A DNA stretch of 64,000 nucleotides from Archivesica marissinica. Its lineage: Eukaryota > Mollusca > Bivalvia > Venerida > Vesicomyidae. This document shows positions 1 to 11,226 of this stretch, one piece after another (positions within the stretch are counted from its first letter, which is position 1; each line of letters starts with the position of its first letter). A program made the translations under genes and the position numbers. Location: NCBI GenBank assembly GCA_014843695.1, contig CM026404.1, forward strand, positions 50,641,833 through 50,705,832, given 5' to 3'. The notes beneath the pieces are model-generated. The model was not told the DNA's origin, ran no database searches, and saw only the letters and a program-made list of their open reading frames with translations.

Positions 1-274
1 AAGATTTTTTTTGTTGCTGACAGAACCTGTGACCTGCTATGGCCAATGTCTGTGGCAATTGTTTGCAAAGTATACATGCATGCAGCTTAAAGTTGTGTTT
101 TATTTGAAGAACAATATAAAGACTCGGGATAGGCGTTATATTTGGACAGATTTGTACAAAATTGTTTCAGATAGGGCCATTTTACTGATCGATGCGAAAT
201 CTGACATCCCACAGAGTAGAATCCCTGTACTTAAATATATATACTAGTACCCCCAAACGTGCCGAATCCCTGTG
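1..274. repeat. Direct repeat, copy A (partner at 62085-62376)
   Basis: This segment recurs in the same orientation at 62085-62376 with few substitutions and a short insertion in the second copy. Both copies end at the same words (GTGCCGAATCCCTGTG). The 5' end may continue left of the window. It contains no conserved coding sequence; the 78-residue open frame in it is not conserved as a protein I recognise. It could be the end of a dispersed element or a segmental duplication boundary. Confidence 0.85.
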
Positions 275-349
275 GTCAAGTATAGGTCAACTATTATAGT
301 TGAGGGAATATAGAGAATTGAGAGGCGATCACTCTAATGTCATTTGCAT

Positions 350-430
350 CACAATCGATTACATCATCCAAGATGACATTCAAAATGTCAACCTTTTATG
401 AGAGATTTCAACTCTACTTATATGATGGTT
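350..430 (+). repeat. Fragment of the dispersed repeat seen at 11.8-12.5 kb
   Basis: The words CCAAGATGAC, then GTCAACCTTTTATGAGA and TTTCAA, match the order found around 12310-12350, where the same repeat is longer. It is a short diverged fragment. Confidence 0.5.
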
Positions 431-955
431 AGGGCACCATCCCTGCCCCTCCCCGGCTCCAACGACTTATATGATTATTAGGGCGCCGTCCCTGCCCCTC
501 CCCGGCTCCAACGACTTATATGATTATTAGGGCGCCGTCCGTGCCCCTCCCCCGGCTCCAACAACTTATATGATTATTAGGGCGCCGTCCCTGTCCCTCC
601 CCGGCTCCAACAACTTATATTTAAAAAAAAGTTATATGATTATTAGGGCGCTATCCCTGCCCCGGGCTCCAACAACTTTATGATTATTTAGGGCGCCATC
701 CCTGTCCCTCCCCGGCTCCAACAACTTATATGATTATTAGGGCGCCGTCCGTGCCCCTCCCCCGGCTCCAACAACTTATATGATTATTAGGGCACCGTCC
801 CTGCCCCTCCCCGGCTCCAACAACTTATATGATGCTTAGGGTGCCGTCCCTGCCCCTCCCCGGCTCCAACGACTTATATGATGCTTAGGGCGCCGTCCGT
901 GCCCCTCCCCGGCATATGATTATTAGGGCTCTGTCCCTCCCCGGCTCCAACACCT
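424..955. repeat. Tandem repeat, about 50-bp unit, GC-rich
   Basis: About ten copies of a unit containing ACTTATATGATTATTAGGGC followed by GCCGTCCCTGCCCCTCCCC and GGCTCCAAC. Copies differ by single substitutions, a few poly-A or C-run expansions, and truncations near 620 and 910. The C-rich strand stands out against the AT-rich surroundings. No coding role is seen. Confidence 0.9.
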
Positions 956-1620
956 ATGATCGGCGTATCCCTCCGAGCAGTGTATTAGGCACTCACAATG
1001 CCTCATGAACAGTACTGTGGCTTCCCCAGTGTTCTCTCCTAGAGAACTGTTAGCCATGTAAAAGAATTTATAGCTATATACGTGTAGCAGCTAACCATAG
1101 AACAAAAGGAAATATATCCTAGCCACATAAGAACCAATTAGTTTAAGAGGATATTCTGCAAGCATGCAGAATAGTTTACTTAAACGAAATTTGACACTCC
1201 CGATGGGTTTGAAACTACAGCTGAGAAAGCCAAATGATTTGAAGTCAACTACCTTAATCACTCAGCAACGGAGGCACCTGTAAATTGTAAACTGTTAATT
1301 TAATACATATTGCTTATATTCGGGTATGAACCTCCGCCCAGTTATACAGTTGACATAATTTTTAGAAAGTTTTAATTTAGCATAACTGTACATGTTTATA
1401 CATCAGTATAGAGATAATTTTTGACATTGTAAATGTCCCAAGAGACGTATCTTAAAAATACCACTATGTGTAAATATCATATGATCAACTTGCTATTTAG
1501 ATAAAGTTAGATAATGTGAAATAGAAAGACACATGACAGAGTATGCAAACAACGACACAGCTCTACTGGCTGTGGGTGCATTATCAATAACAGCTGATAT
1601 TGATCGTAAAACGTTAATCT
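956..1620. other. Gene-free stretch with a degenerate tRNA-like segment
   Basis: No supported gene. At about 1197-1280 the minus strand reads like a decayed tRNA-derived SINE head: GCCTCCGTTGCTGAGTG resembles an acceptor plus A box, and a degraded B box (GTTTCAAACCC) follows. Similar heads with better B boxes occur at 44.1 kb and 61.7 kb. Nothing else is recognisable. Confidence 0.4.
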
Positions 1621-1723
1621 TTCTAGGACAGCTATGTAGATTGCCACGCCGGTATCTGGCCAAGACTAGTTTCTAGGACAGCTATGTAGATTGCCACGCC
1701 GGTATCTGGCCAAGACTAGTTTC
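1621..1723. repeat. Exact 50-bp tandem duplication
   Basis: A 50-bp unit beginning TTCTAGGACAGCTATG and ending CAAGACTAGT is present twice in a row with no difference, plus three bases of a third. Perfect identity suggests a recent duplication or an assembly artefact. Confidence 0.95.
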
Positions 1724-1816
1724 GTACATAGGATGATGTGCTATAAGCATTACATTGAGAGGCAGTGTCGTGGATTCCTCCCCGATATATATAACATATT
1801 ACATAAGTATAATCTT

Positions 1817-2000
1817 CAGTGTTATTTAACATGCTACATCAGTGTTATTTAACATGCTACATCAGTGTTATTTAACATGCTACATCAGTGTTATTTAACA
1901 TGCTACATCAGTGTTATTTAACATGCTACATCAGTGTTATTTAACATGCTACATCAGTGTTATTTAACATGCTACATCAGTGTTATTTAACATGCTACAT
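1817..2000. repeat. 23-bp minisatellite, 8 copies
   Basis: Eight identical copies of a 23-bp unit beginning CAGTGTTATTTAACATG. The lack of divergence indicates recent expansion. An open frame crosses its 3' end, but its start codon lies in the repeat, so it is unlikely to be a gene. Confidence 0.95.
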
Positions 2001-2154
2001 TGAATCAACACATTTCCAGTCCAAATATGCCCGGAAGTCCATTGTGAAGAAGAAAATAGTTCAATGTGAGCGTGAAAATGCGTACAGAAGACTTAGTGCA
2101 CGCTTGTCACATGAACAGTTTGTATGTTCCCAAAATCAGGACCCTGCAATTTAT

Positions 2155-2320
2155 GGTCGATCACAGGAACTTGAAATTTTATCCATAAGCCACCAAAGGT
2201 CTCGTACCTCTATCCTAGGACACCCCGCTCTATTAAAAAAAGATAGAGGGGGGTCCTAGGATAAAGGTACGAGACATTTGGTGGCTTATGGATAAAATTT
2301 CAAGTTCCTGTGGGTCGATC
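2155..2320. mobile_element. Foldback/MITE-like element with 60-bp inverted arms
   Basis: Left arm 2162-2221 and right arm 2253-2312 are reverse complements at about 58 of 60 positions. The 31-bp spacer partly extends the stem (CTCTATT paired with GATAGAG). The word GGTCGATC flanks the structure on both sides (2155-2162 and 2313-2320), as an 8-bp target-site duplication would. The ends resemble hAT termini (CAGG...CCTG). It would also form a very stable RNA hairpin if transcribed. It is probably a non-autonomous DNA transposon. Confidence 0.75.
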
Positions 2321-3882
2321 AGCCAAACATATCCGAAATACACGGTATAGTGTGCTAGTGCGATGTAGTCTCTCTGTAGATTGTTATCCTACAACAAATT
2401 AGAAACTTTTTCCAAATGTGGGTCTTTGACTGACAATCTATGTTGCAAACTGAGCACATAGTGACATACGAGTACGGACGTGGCAGTATATAATTGACCA
2501 TGCAGGCATCGTATTGTTTCTGGCATTAAGTACGAAGTTGCCACGAACCCAGTGATTGGACCTATTTGTTGAGCTCACTCAATATGATATGAGCAATACT
2601 GTTTAACACAACATAATGATACATGTAGTAAGAGCAATACACTTTATGATGCGTTGATCAAGTGTATATGCTACTTTTGTTGTTTTTAATGTGTACGTTA
2701 TGAAACATGTACGCCTTATCTGCGATCTAACTAACTATGTATATATATGTTACTCCTGCATTACATCTCGTACAGTTGTCATATGCCATAGTTTGGTCAT
2801 ACCAGTTTGCATGTGAATCCTCTTAGGCAAGACAGCTTTGGTATCCATGTTTATCAGCTTGTCACATCCATCTGCAACGGGATTTGCGAATTTGTCCATG
2901 ATGTGTTTCACATCCATAACATTCTTCTCCTGTTGCTTGATCGTTGCTTCTTTGAGCTCATTATGATATTTTGCTTATACTCTAGGGGCTGGGCCCGAGT
3001 TGTATGCATTTTTTATGTATATGGGGAAAACCCACTTTTATATGGTAGTATAGGTCCTAGGCTTTAAAAAAACATTTGGGTTCTCGCTCGAAATCCCTAT
3101 AGATTTTACCCAGCATGCCCCAAAAGTTGCCTGCCGGGCGAGAAACCATACCGGTCAAATCTCGGCCATTTTTTAGTTGATTTGAGAAAGGAGACCCTCT
3201 TTCCTCAATAGAGCGGACACAGTTCTGGATATTTTCTTCGCGTTGTTCGTGTAGGATCGGGATGATTCATGATGTACATAGGCTTCTGACGTGTGTTCAT
3301 GAACACCTGTAATTTCACGAAGCAAGTTGTTCACACCCATCATCTCGTGAAAGATCAGATCCCATTGGGCGACACATTGTTTCTTTTACTCGTAGATTTC
3401 ATCCAATAAGTACTCGTAAGCTTTTATTTGGAATCGAATAATTGTCTAATTCAGAAAATTCATGTGACCGCCATGCACTTATGAGAAGTTTTTTATTTCA
3501 ATTTTTCACAATTCCCCTGGCTGCTCCTTGTAATAATGGCACATTTAGCACACTTCCAGCCAATCTGTGATATTTGTAAGTTTGTAATTCATTGTCAAGT
3601 TCATCCATCATAGGCGGTTTCCCACGATCGTTCTTATCTAGGGTTTTCTGCTGTATATCCAACTACTGTTTCTTCACGTTACGAATTGAACTTTCTGCAA
3701 CTTTACTCCATATTCCACCGCATGGCATGCCGATTTGGCTCGAGTCTCTCCATCATAGAAATTATAGTCCCCTCTTACGTGTTTTACTGTCCTTTTTCGT
3801 TTTGGGTGAATTTATAATTTTATTATTTGCAGCATTAATAATGTCGGCATGAAATGAGCATGATACCTTTTGAAGTTCATTT
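2321..3882. other. Gene-free stretch
   Basis: Only short open frames of under 90 codons are present, with no recognisable domain. Microsatellite-like TATATA runs occur near 2740. I see no conserved feature. Confidence 0.5.
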
Positions 3883-4163
3883 TCACTACTAGTACTCGAT
3901 TCACTACTAGTACTCGATTCACTACTAGTACTCGATTCACTACTAGTACACTTGATTCACTACTAGTACTCGATTCACACAGATTCACTACTAGTACTCG
4001 ATTCACTACTAGTACTCGATTCACTACTAGTACTCGATTCACTACTAGTACTCGATTCACTACTAGTACTCGATTCACTACTAGTACTCGATTCACTACT
4101 AGTACTCGATTCACTACTAGTACTCGATTCACTACTAGTACTCGATTCACTACTAGTACCACT
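3883..4163. repeat. 18-bp minisatellite (ACTAGTACTCGATTCACT)
   Basis: About 15 copies of an 18-bp unit, with two small disruptions near 3950 and 3975. Because 18 is divisible by three, frames on both strands stay open through the array. The resulting Ser/Thr- or Val/Asn-rich open frames are artefacts of the period. Confidence 0.95.
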
Positions 4164-4540
4164 TTTTGTGGCTAACCAACGCTTCAACATATTTGCGAGT
4201 GAAGCAATGTACAACTTGTTTAGGTCAGGAACATTGGGAAATACTTATTTGAATGGAAAACATAACACAACATAACACAATCATTAAAACCAGTATAATA
4301 CTTTATTGAATATGTATATTGGGTAACATTGTTAATCCTATTGATCTAGTAATCGAGATATTAAATTGCAACACGTCCGATGCTTTGATACTTTTTGTTG
4401 ATTGTTTGCCCTACTGCTTGCACTAAAATTATAATTAGCGGTAGTTCCTGTTACGCTAAAGCATGACCACGCCATTAACTGATTTTTTAAAAAAACATTT
4501 GATCTTTATTACTCAAAGGATATTGACTGTTTGGAAGAGT
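4164..4540. other. Gene-free stretch
   Basis: AT-rich, with no open frame or repeat that I can place. Confidence 0.5.
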
Positions 4541-4890
4541 TCAAAACTATGATCTTGTCTTGTTCCAGAATTAAGGAACCTTACGTATGAAGAACGGTTA
4601 ACTAGTTTAAACATGTACCGTTTGAATCAGCGGCGCTTTAGAAGATACTTAATTGAAACATTCAAAATTAAATTAGGAAAAAGTATAAAATAAACTCTTT
4701 AAACGGTCAAATATCTCAGCAACGAGAGGAAATTCCATGGAATTGGATAAACCAACTCTCCACAAAGTACTACTATTACGTCAAAAACTATTTCAGCATT
4801 AGAATCTGAATTTCTGGAATGACCTGCCAGAAAGGGTAGTTTCTACAAACTCGATGGCCACATTCAAATCAGATTAGACCTCCACTCGAA
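4541..4890 (+). mobile_element. LINE 3' coding relic (C-terminal region)
   Basis: Translation around 4571-4675 gives LRNLTYEERLTSLNMYRL followed by RRFRRYLIETFKI. This is the conserved post-reverse-transcriptase region of non-LTR retrotransposons. After a frame break, about 4790-4870 encodes the usual FxxR.SEFWNDLPE region that ends such proteins. Several frame breaks and stops are present. It is a dead 3' fragment. Confidence 0.75.
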
Positions 4891-6309
4891 TGTAACAAAC
4901 ACATATGGGACACAAAAGAGGTTCAATCTAAAACTTAAATTCCCATAAAATTGTAAATGTAGGAGAATATTGTAAAATAACATCAACATAAGATTATTTG
5001 AGCAGAAAACAGGCACACATCAGTATTTTTCTAAAACTTACATGTATGGGAGGAAATACATGTATGACGTTTTTACTGTAAAAAATAAAAATAACTTAAT
5101 GAAAGTGTATACCATTTATCTGTCTTTGTATATGTATCAATTCAATTGTATGTATTCTATGATCAAATAATGACTTTATTGCAATTTATATATCGAATAG
5201 TGTAGATTTTTTAATGGGTAGTGTATCTATTTCTTTGTCCATGAGATTGGGGACAAGCAAATGTATGTTTATCATACTGTTTTCTAGCTGCCCAGTTTGA
5301 TAATAGGAGGACAGACCATTCTTGTTTCTTATGTCATTGTGAGATTTCTTGAGCTCTTTGGGATATTCCAAGATGACTTTGTGTGTCCTTTATTTTGCTC
5401 GGATTCACTGATTTTATCTTTCGTAATATGGAAGATGTTGACTCATTGCCCATCGGGAATGATTATTTGTCTCATAAACTCATAATTTACATAATGTAGT
5501 TGCATATGCGTAGTCGGTTTCTCTGTCTGTAGTATAATCAGCTTTATACAAATTGTTTACGTTTATGTGTATCTTCGGTGTCTGGATTATTCCACCAATC
5601 CTGCCTGTTTCGATTAATATATGCACGTCATTATTGGTCAATAATTATAGGTCTATCATTGTGTGTTTTAGTAGTGCGTCCCTGGACAGACCGAGTGCTG
5701 TATCGATAGTATAAAGGTCAAAAGATGAGGTGGAATATAGATGACAATAGAAGTACATCAGTTGTCGGATAGAGATTGTGGTAGTCCTCTAATCTTTGGC
5801 AGTTGAATTAATTCCATGCGTTTTGAGTGGGCTCTTAATATTTGGATGTTATGCTTTCATAGTTCAAGTTGCTATAAAATGTGTCTATTGGCTGCAGTTG
5901 TGTTTCGGTAAAACATATCAAAACTGTTAATGTATCCATATGTTAAATACCCTTCCTGAATATTAAATCAGTTTTTTTTATCAGCTAATACTGTTTTAGT
6001 ATAATCTTAAAATATATTGTGTGTGTGTGTTGTTTTGAAATATCCATTAGTCTTGGTTCTGTGTTTTCCTGCTATGTATGTCTTGTTTCTTTCTTTCTGT
6101 AACTTCCTTTTACATTACTTCTTGCGATGTCTTTTGCATATATTTTCAAATGATGTTGTATCGTATATGTTAACATTGTGTGCATTCAGTGGACTAATCA
6201 ACTCTTAATCTAATGCCCAGGTTAACATTTAACTTGTGCGCATTGTATGGTATAACTGATCACAAGCACTTGGTGAACATCTTTCTTTTAACAACCATTT
6301 CTATTGCAG
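4891..6309. other. Gene-free stretch upstream of the first recognised NAA80 exon
   Basis: The 5' exon or exons of NAA80, which would encode the segment before the LHSL motif, should lie here or further left, but I could not find them. The rest is AT-rich intron-like or intergenic sequence without a recognisable repeat. Confidence 0.4.
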
Positions 6310-6458
6310 GTTGCACAGTTTGAAGATGTCCAGCGATAAATTCCCCATATGCTTGATTCTTCTAGAGACTGATGCAGCTGGTGAACGTATTGTCGTAGGG
6401 CACAGTCGGCTATCCGTCGTGCTTGGGCAGGAACTTCAAAGCTGTTATGTGGAATCTG
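6310..6458 (+). CDS. NAA80: NAA80-like N-acetyltransferase, exon with GNAT beta strands 1-3
   Basis: This exon encodes LHSLKMSSDKFPICLILLE followed by IVVGHSRLSVVLGQ and CYVES. It matches the region of animal N-alpha-acetyltransferase 80 (NAA80/NAT6) that reads LHSL, then SSDxFPLCLMLL, then VVVGHARLS in the human protein. NAA80 acetylates the processed acidic N terminus of actin in the cytosol. The acceptor CTATTGCAG precedes 6310, and a donor GT follows at 6459, leaving phase 1. The upstream exon was not found. The match spans about 49 residues, so orthology is likely but depends on the other exons. Confidence 0.82.
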
Positions 6459-7510
6459 GTTTGTTACCAAACCATAATAATTGTTTTTGCTGTGGATAGT
6501 AGTGTGTGTAGTGGGTGTGTATTGTAATTAATCTAGTAAATGACTGAATATGATGTTGTGCATAAATGAGGGTTTTCTGTTGTGACCATTTTACCCGTGT
6601 TCGTCTGCAATTATAATGTTCTAGAATGCTAATATGATCAATGTGTGATTCCAATAGAAGCCTAGTTAAATGCTATATTCTTCACAATTTATTGCAATCC
6701 AAGCTGTTGCCAACCATACAATTAAAAATGTAGCTACAATTATGAGTAGTGTGTTTGCACATATATAATTATGTTATTGCATTTGATTACACGTCTAGTG
6801 TTTCCTCTATGAAGGAAGAGGGGGGCGATCTGCTATTCCCCTTTTAGGGGCTGTCCTTACCCACCCTCATTTGCCTATGTTCTCAATGCTGCTAATTTTT
6901 GCAATATTTCCGGAAATCAATCTAAAATAATATAGTCCACCTGTGTTTGTTTAGACTGCAGATATAATCCCGAATACACAGGTTTACGATTATACTGTTA
7001 AATGCGAAGCCTAATGCCAACTTTGACCGTTTCAGATTCATGTCAATTTTGCTCTATTGAAGATGGGTAATATGAAAAATATGCCCCTTTTCAATCTGGT
7101 GAAAACACCTGGAAGATGGCCGTCTGAATGAAAAATATATCCTTTTGTGTAGTTGTAGTACGTATAAGTCACAGAGGGAAAGGCTATGGTCGCATTGTGA
7201 TGCAGAAAACAGAGGAATTTGCTTCTAGGTGTGTATGTCATTGTTTACCCTATTTATAACTTCATGCAAACACACTGTTCACAAATCTGTTCGGAACGTC
7301 TCCCCATTTATTTGATAATCTGCTAGGACTTGGTGCTGGGAGGACTCGCCATCATGGCCATCGTGTTGTAATCAGTCTAGAAATCAATAATTGAGTTTAA
7401 ATGCTTTGCATATATTTTCTACTACTTTTAAACTACTGCTTGTTATATATTCAATACCCCACATTTTCTATACTGCTTGCAACATGTCTGTGTGTATTGT
7501 GTTTTCACAG
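6459..7510 (+). other. NAA80 intron(s); GNAT motif A exon not located
   Basis: Joining the flanking exons requires a further coding exon of about 80 nt. It should begin by completing a codon with two bases and end with two bases of a codon, and it should encode the acetyl-CoA-binding RxxGxG/A loop. The best candidate, near 7330-7350, gives only a weak GLGAGR-like string and then diverges. No mobile element is recognised here. Confidence 0.45.
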
Positions 7511-7631
7511 CAAAGGCTACAAAGTTGTGTATTTGATCACTGATGATAAGCAGAAGTTTTATGAGCATCTAGGATATGAATATTGTTCTCCAGTCGTGGC
7601 AGTAAGCTCAAATATTCTTCCCGAAGAACTG
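7511..7631 (+). CDS. NAA80: NAA80-like N-acetyltransferase, GNAT C-terminal exon
   Basis: The exon encodes KGYKVVYLITDDKQKFYEHLGYEY and then an ILPEEL tail (residues abbreviated at the junction). The FYxHLGY motif and the preceding T-D-D/Q-K strand are the classic GNAT motif B, and they match the HFYTHLGY segment of human NAA80. The acceptor is TTTTCACAG before 7511. The donor is GTGAGT at 7632, in phase 0, which fits the phase-0 start of the next exon at 11227. The protein lies on the same strand and in the same order as the other exons. Confidence 0.85.
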
Positions 7632-7742
7632 GTGAGTACACTCGTGCTGTGTGATATATTTTGAAAACCTTTCTTTTGTCAAAGCCATATATGTGGACGT
7701 CATTCATAATGCCTTTCTTCTAATACTTAACGATCATTTCAG

Positions 7743-8945
7743 TTAAACTACGTCCTTCATTGATGCTCAGTGTCTCGTGAATCTCTGTTTCTCAGTGAAG
7801 CTACGTCCTTCATTGATGTTCAGTCTCTCATGAAGCTCTGTTTCTCAGTGAAACTACATCCTTCATTGATGCTCAGTGTCTCATGAAGCTCTGTTTCTCA
7901 GTGAAACTACGTCCTTCATTGATGCTCAGTGTCTCATGAAGCTCTGTTTCTCAGTGAAACTACATCCTTCATTGATGCTCAGTGTCTGAGTGAAGCTCTG
8001 TTTCTTAGTGAAGCTACATCCTTCATTGATGCTCAGTGTCTGAGTGAAGCTCTGTTTCTCAGTGAAACTACGTCCTTCATTGATGCTCAGTGTCTCATGA
8101 AGCTCTGTTTCTCAGTGAAGCTACGTCCTTCATTGATGCTCAGTCTCTCATGAAGCCCTGTTTCTCAGTGAAACTACATCCTTCATTGATGCTCAGTGTC
8201 TGAGTGAAGCTCTGTTTCTCAGTGAAGCTACGTCCTTCATTGATGCTCAGTGTCTGAGTGAAGCTCTGTTTCTCAGTGAAACTACGTCCTTCATTGATGC
8301 TCAGTGTCTGAGTGAAGCTCTGTTTCTCAGTGAAGCTACATCCTTCATTGATGCTCAGTCTTTCGTGAAGCTCTGTTTCTCAGTGAAGCTACATCCTTCA
8401 TTGATGCTCAGTCTCTCGTGAAGCTCTGTTTCTCAGTGAAGCTACACCCAACCACCCGTGAAGCTCTGTTTCTCAGTGAAGCTACGTCCTTCATTGATGC
8501 TCAGTCTCTCGTGAAGCTCTGTTTCTCAGTGAAGCTACATCCTTCATTGATGCTCAGTCTCTCGTGAAGCTCTGTTTCTCAGTGAAGCTACGTCCTTCAT
8601 TGATGCTCAGTCTCTCGTGAAGCTCTGTTTCTCAGTGAAGCTACATCCTTCATTGATGCTCAGTCTCTCGTGAAGCTCTGTTTCTCAGTGAAGCTACGTC
8701 CTTCATTGATGCTCAGTCTCTCGTGAAGCTCTGTTTCTCAGTGAAGCTACATCCTTCATTGATGCTCAGTCTCTCGTGAAGCTCTGTTTCTCAGTGAAGC
8801 TACGTCCTTCATTGATGCTCAGTCTCTCGTGAAGCTCTGTTTCTCAGTGAAGCTACATCCTTCATTGATGCTCAGTCTCTCGTGAAGCTCTGTTTCTCAG
8901 TGAAGCTACGTCCTTCATTGATGCTCAGTCTCTCGTGAAGCTCTG
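7743..8945. repeat. 53-bp minisatellite with 106-bp higher-order period, in NAA80 intron
   Basis: About 22 copies of a 53-bp unit containing CTCTGTTTCTCAGTGAAGCT and CCTTCATTGATGCTCAGT. In the last nine copies (about 8460-8945) the variants ACGTCC and ACATCC alternate strictly, so a 106-bp dimer is the amplification unit. Earlier copies mix other variants (GTCTGAGTG, GTCTCATG). The array ends directly at the 5' edge of a LINE relic at 8946-8950. Confidence 0.95.
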
Positions 8946-10449
8946 TTTCCCATCAGATTGGAGAAGTGCAGTTATTGCCCCTGTCTATAAGACAGGCCCA
9001 AGGCCAGTAACTACAGAACAATTTCTCTCACCTGTATTGCCTCCAAGTTATTGGAGCATATTTTGGTCTCTAATAGCATGACCCATTTCGACAATAATTA
9101 CCTCCTAAGCCAATTCCAACATGGCTTCAGATCAAAGCATAGTTGTGAATCTCAGCTTATCAGCTTCACACATGAGGTATACTAGTATAACAACCTTGAA
9201 AATGGTAGACAAACATGTTATTGTTATGGATTTTAGTAAAGCGTTCGACAAGGTTGATCACAACAAACTGATTGTATATACAAATTTAATGAGCTGGGTG
9301 ACCACCCACCCTATGGCATCACGGTGTATCAAGTCATTCCTAAAGGGCCGGTCCCAAAGAGTAGTTGTGGATGGCTGCACTTCAGATACACTGCCTGTCA
9401 TCTCCTGGGTCCCGCAAGGCGTCGTTTTAGGACCTTGCCTCTTCCTAGCCTGTATTAATGACTGGCCAAACTCTACCAAAAGTAAAGCAATACTGTTTGC
9501 AGATGACACCATATTGTATATGACAGTAAAATCCTCTTCCGATGCACAACCCGTATTGAACTGCGGAGCAAGTTTTAACAACTTATATTAATCAATCTCG
9601 TTGGCGCGGATGAAATGTGGTCATTCGTGTGGGAGGAAACCGTAGTACAATGAGAAAACCCACCTGTCCGATCTGGCGACCATCGTACCATCTTGCATAC
9701 TTCCAAAACAGTTGGAACGAGATTAGTCCATGGAGATCAATCCTGATAAGTGTGAGGTGCTGAGAATTACTCGCAAAAGAAAACCACTCATTTTCCCTTA
9801 CACACTGGTACTAAAGACAACCGATGCCGCTAAATACCTAGGTGTTACATTTAGTAAAGATTGAACTGGTATACCCATATAAACAAAATATCCTCTAATG
9901 CTACTAACTCAGATTCATTAAAAGGAACATGAAGATAAAACGAAGAAGAAAAAACAGCTTAGTTTGTCCCCAACTCGAGTTGAAACACCCAGGTTATCTA
10001 CATGATACACCAAACACTCAATACTGAGTACGACAGAGAGACGTAGAGATGCAGTGTATCTGATGCTCAACCATCTGGCAGCCCTGGCAAAAGTCTCACA
10101 TCTATAAAGCAGAAAAAGTGCATAGATCAGCTGCACGCTCTATCTGCAATGATTATAACTATAAAGCATTGTAACAAAAATGATTAATTTCCTGAACTGG
10201 CAAACTCTTGATTATCGACGCATACACCAGTCATATACCTATGCAAAATCATATTTACCGTAACTTAGTATGCGTCGACCACTAACACCTACACAGAACC
10301 TGAACTAATTCCAGTCCCGAGCCTTGTACCATATTACTCTTTTTTCCCACACGAACAATACTTCTTTGGAATAGATTCCCCTATTATGTACAGTCCAGTC
10401 CCAGCTTATCCATTTCTGCTGAGCAGCTCGCCACTATACCACTCATGTA
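8946..10449 (+). mobile_element. 5'-truncated LINE relic (RT to C terminus)
   Basis: The 5' edge abuts the minisatellite. About 8955-9160 encodes a degraded SDWRSAVIAPVYK and HGFR region with frame breaks. The open frame at 9121-9591 contains MDFSKAFDKVDHNKL, a degraded PQG motif and FADDTILY, which are reverse transcriptase motifs. Further fragments follow: a YLGVTFSKD thumb region near 9840, RSAARSICNDYNYKAL near 10125, LNWQTLDYRRI near 10195 and a WNRFP tail near 10370, ending at about 10449. Multiple stops show it is dead. A related 3' end is at 54.2-54.6 kb. It lies in the NAA80 intron in the gene's sense. Confidence 0.85.
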
Positions 10450-10604
10450 ACACTAATGTCTGTTTTTAACCTAGTATGTAGTTATTTTTAAGCGTCTCTG
10501 TCTCAATTAATGAGCTCTAACAACTGTCCCTGACAAACGTCTCTCTGTCATACTCAGTATTGAGTGATTGGTGTATCATGTAGATAACCTGTGTGTTTCA
10601 CTAG
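9984..10604. repeat. Inverted repeat of about 62 bp within and after the LINE relic
   Basis: The segment at about 9984-10044 (AGGTTATCTACATGATACAC...) recurs as its reverse complement at about 10541-10604 with a few mismatches. The second copy looks like LINE 3' UTR, because the related fragment at 54.5 kb carries the same sequence after the stop codon. The first copy is therefore an inverted piece of 3' UTR inserted in the coding relic. Confidence 0.75.
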
Positions 10605-11226
10605 CTCATTAACAATAAATACCTCAACACACACACACACTTGTCTTCCCCTTTAAATGAAACGTCTTGCAGCCTTAATAAAGTATACCTGGAGCAAATA
10701 TTTTCAAATACAGTCTACATCCGTTATCTCAAAGTCGGATATATGTCAAATTCACCAGTTATGTCAAACTCTGATCACAGTCCCATTTCAATCATTTTAC
10801 ATATAACTACTGGCTCTGTTTATGTCAAATTTCAATACAGGTACACACTAATCGGCAATTAACCAAAAGTTGGAATAATGACTTGTTGTAATCAAGTATC
10901 GGTTTATAATTTATATTTCACCATTATACATCAGTGATTTCTTATTTGAATATATATGTATGTATGTGCTGCATTTATTAAATACAATATTATGGTGTAT
11001 TTTTTTATCAAATGAGCCCATGTCACAATTATAGCAAACAATGACAACTTGGAACATGGTTTATTATAGGACAAGTGTATGCGTCTAAGGCTTGGGAAGT
11101 ATTGTCAATATCAGTTATGTCAAACTTTGGTTATGTCAAATTATTTTGTTCGGAATGGAATTCGACATAACGAATGTAGACTGTACAAGAAATAGCAGTC
11201 TGATAAAAATTGTACTAATATTTCAG
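10605..11226 (+). other. NAA80 intron, last part
   Basis: Contains a short (CA)n run near 10627-10641 and AT-rich sequence. The polypyrimidine-poor acceptor ATATTTCAG ends at 11226. No repeat is recognised apart from the LINE 3' UTR at the left edge. Confidence 0.5.

Noticed and set aside
1957..2259. 100-codon open frame
   Set aside because: Starts in a 23-bp repeat and ends in the foldback element; no conserved domain.
3812..4214. Long Ser/Thr- and Val/Asn-rich open frames on both strands
   Set aside because: They are translations of an 18-bp tandem repeat whose period keeps several frames open; there is no start context or conserved part.
7325..7370. Possible missing NAA80 exon (GLGAGR-like string)
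   Set aside because: Only six residues resemble the acetyl-CoA loop, the next residues diverge, and splice phases do not clearly fit.
7929..8153. Repeat-encoded frame with SEALFLSE motifs
   Set aside because: Lies in the 53-bp minisatellite; 53 is not divisible by three, so the frame cannot persist, and it is intronic.
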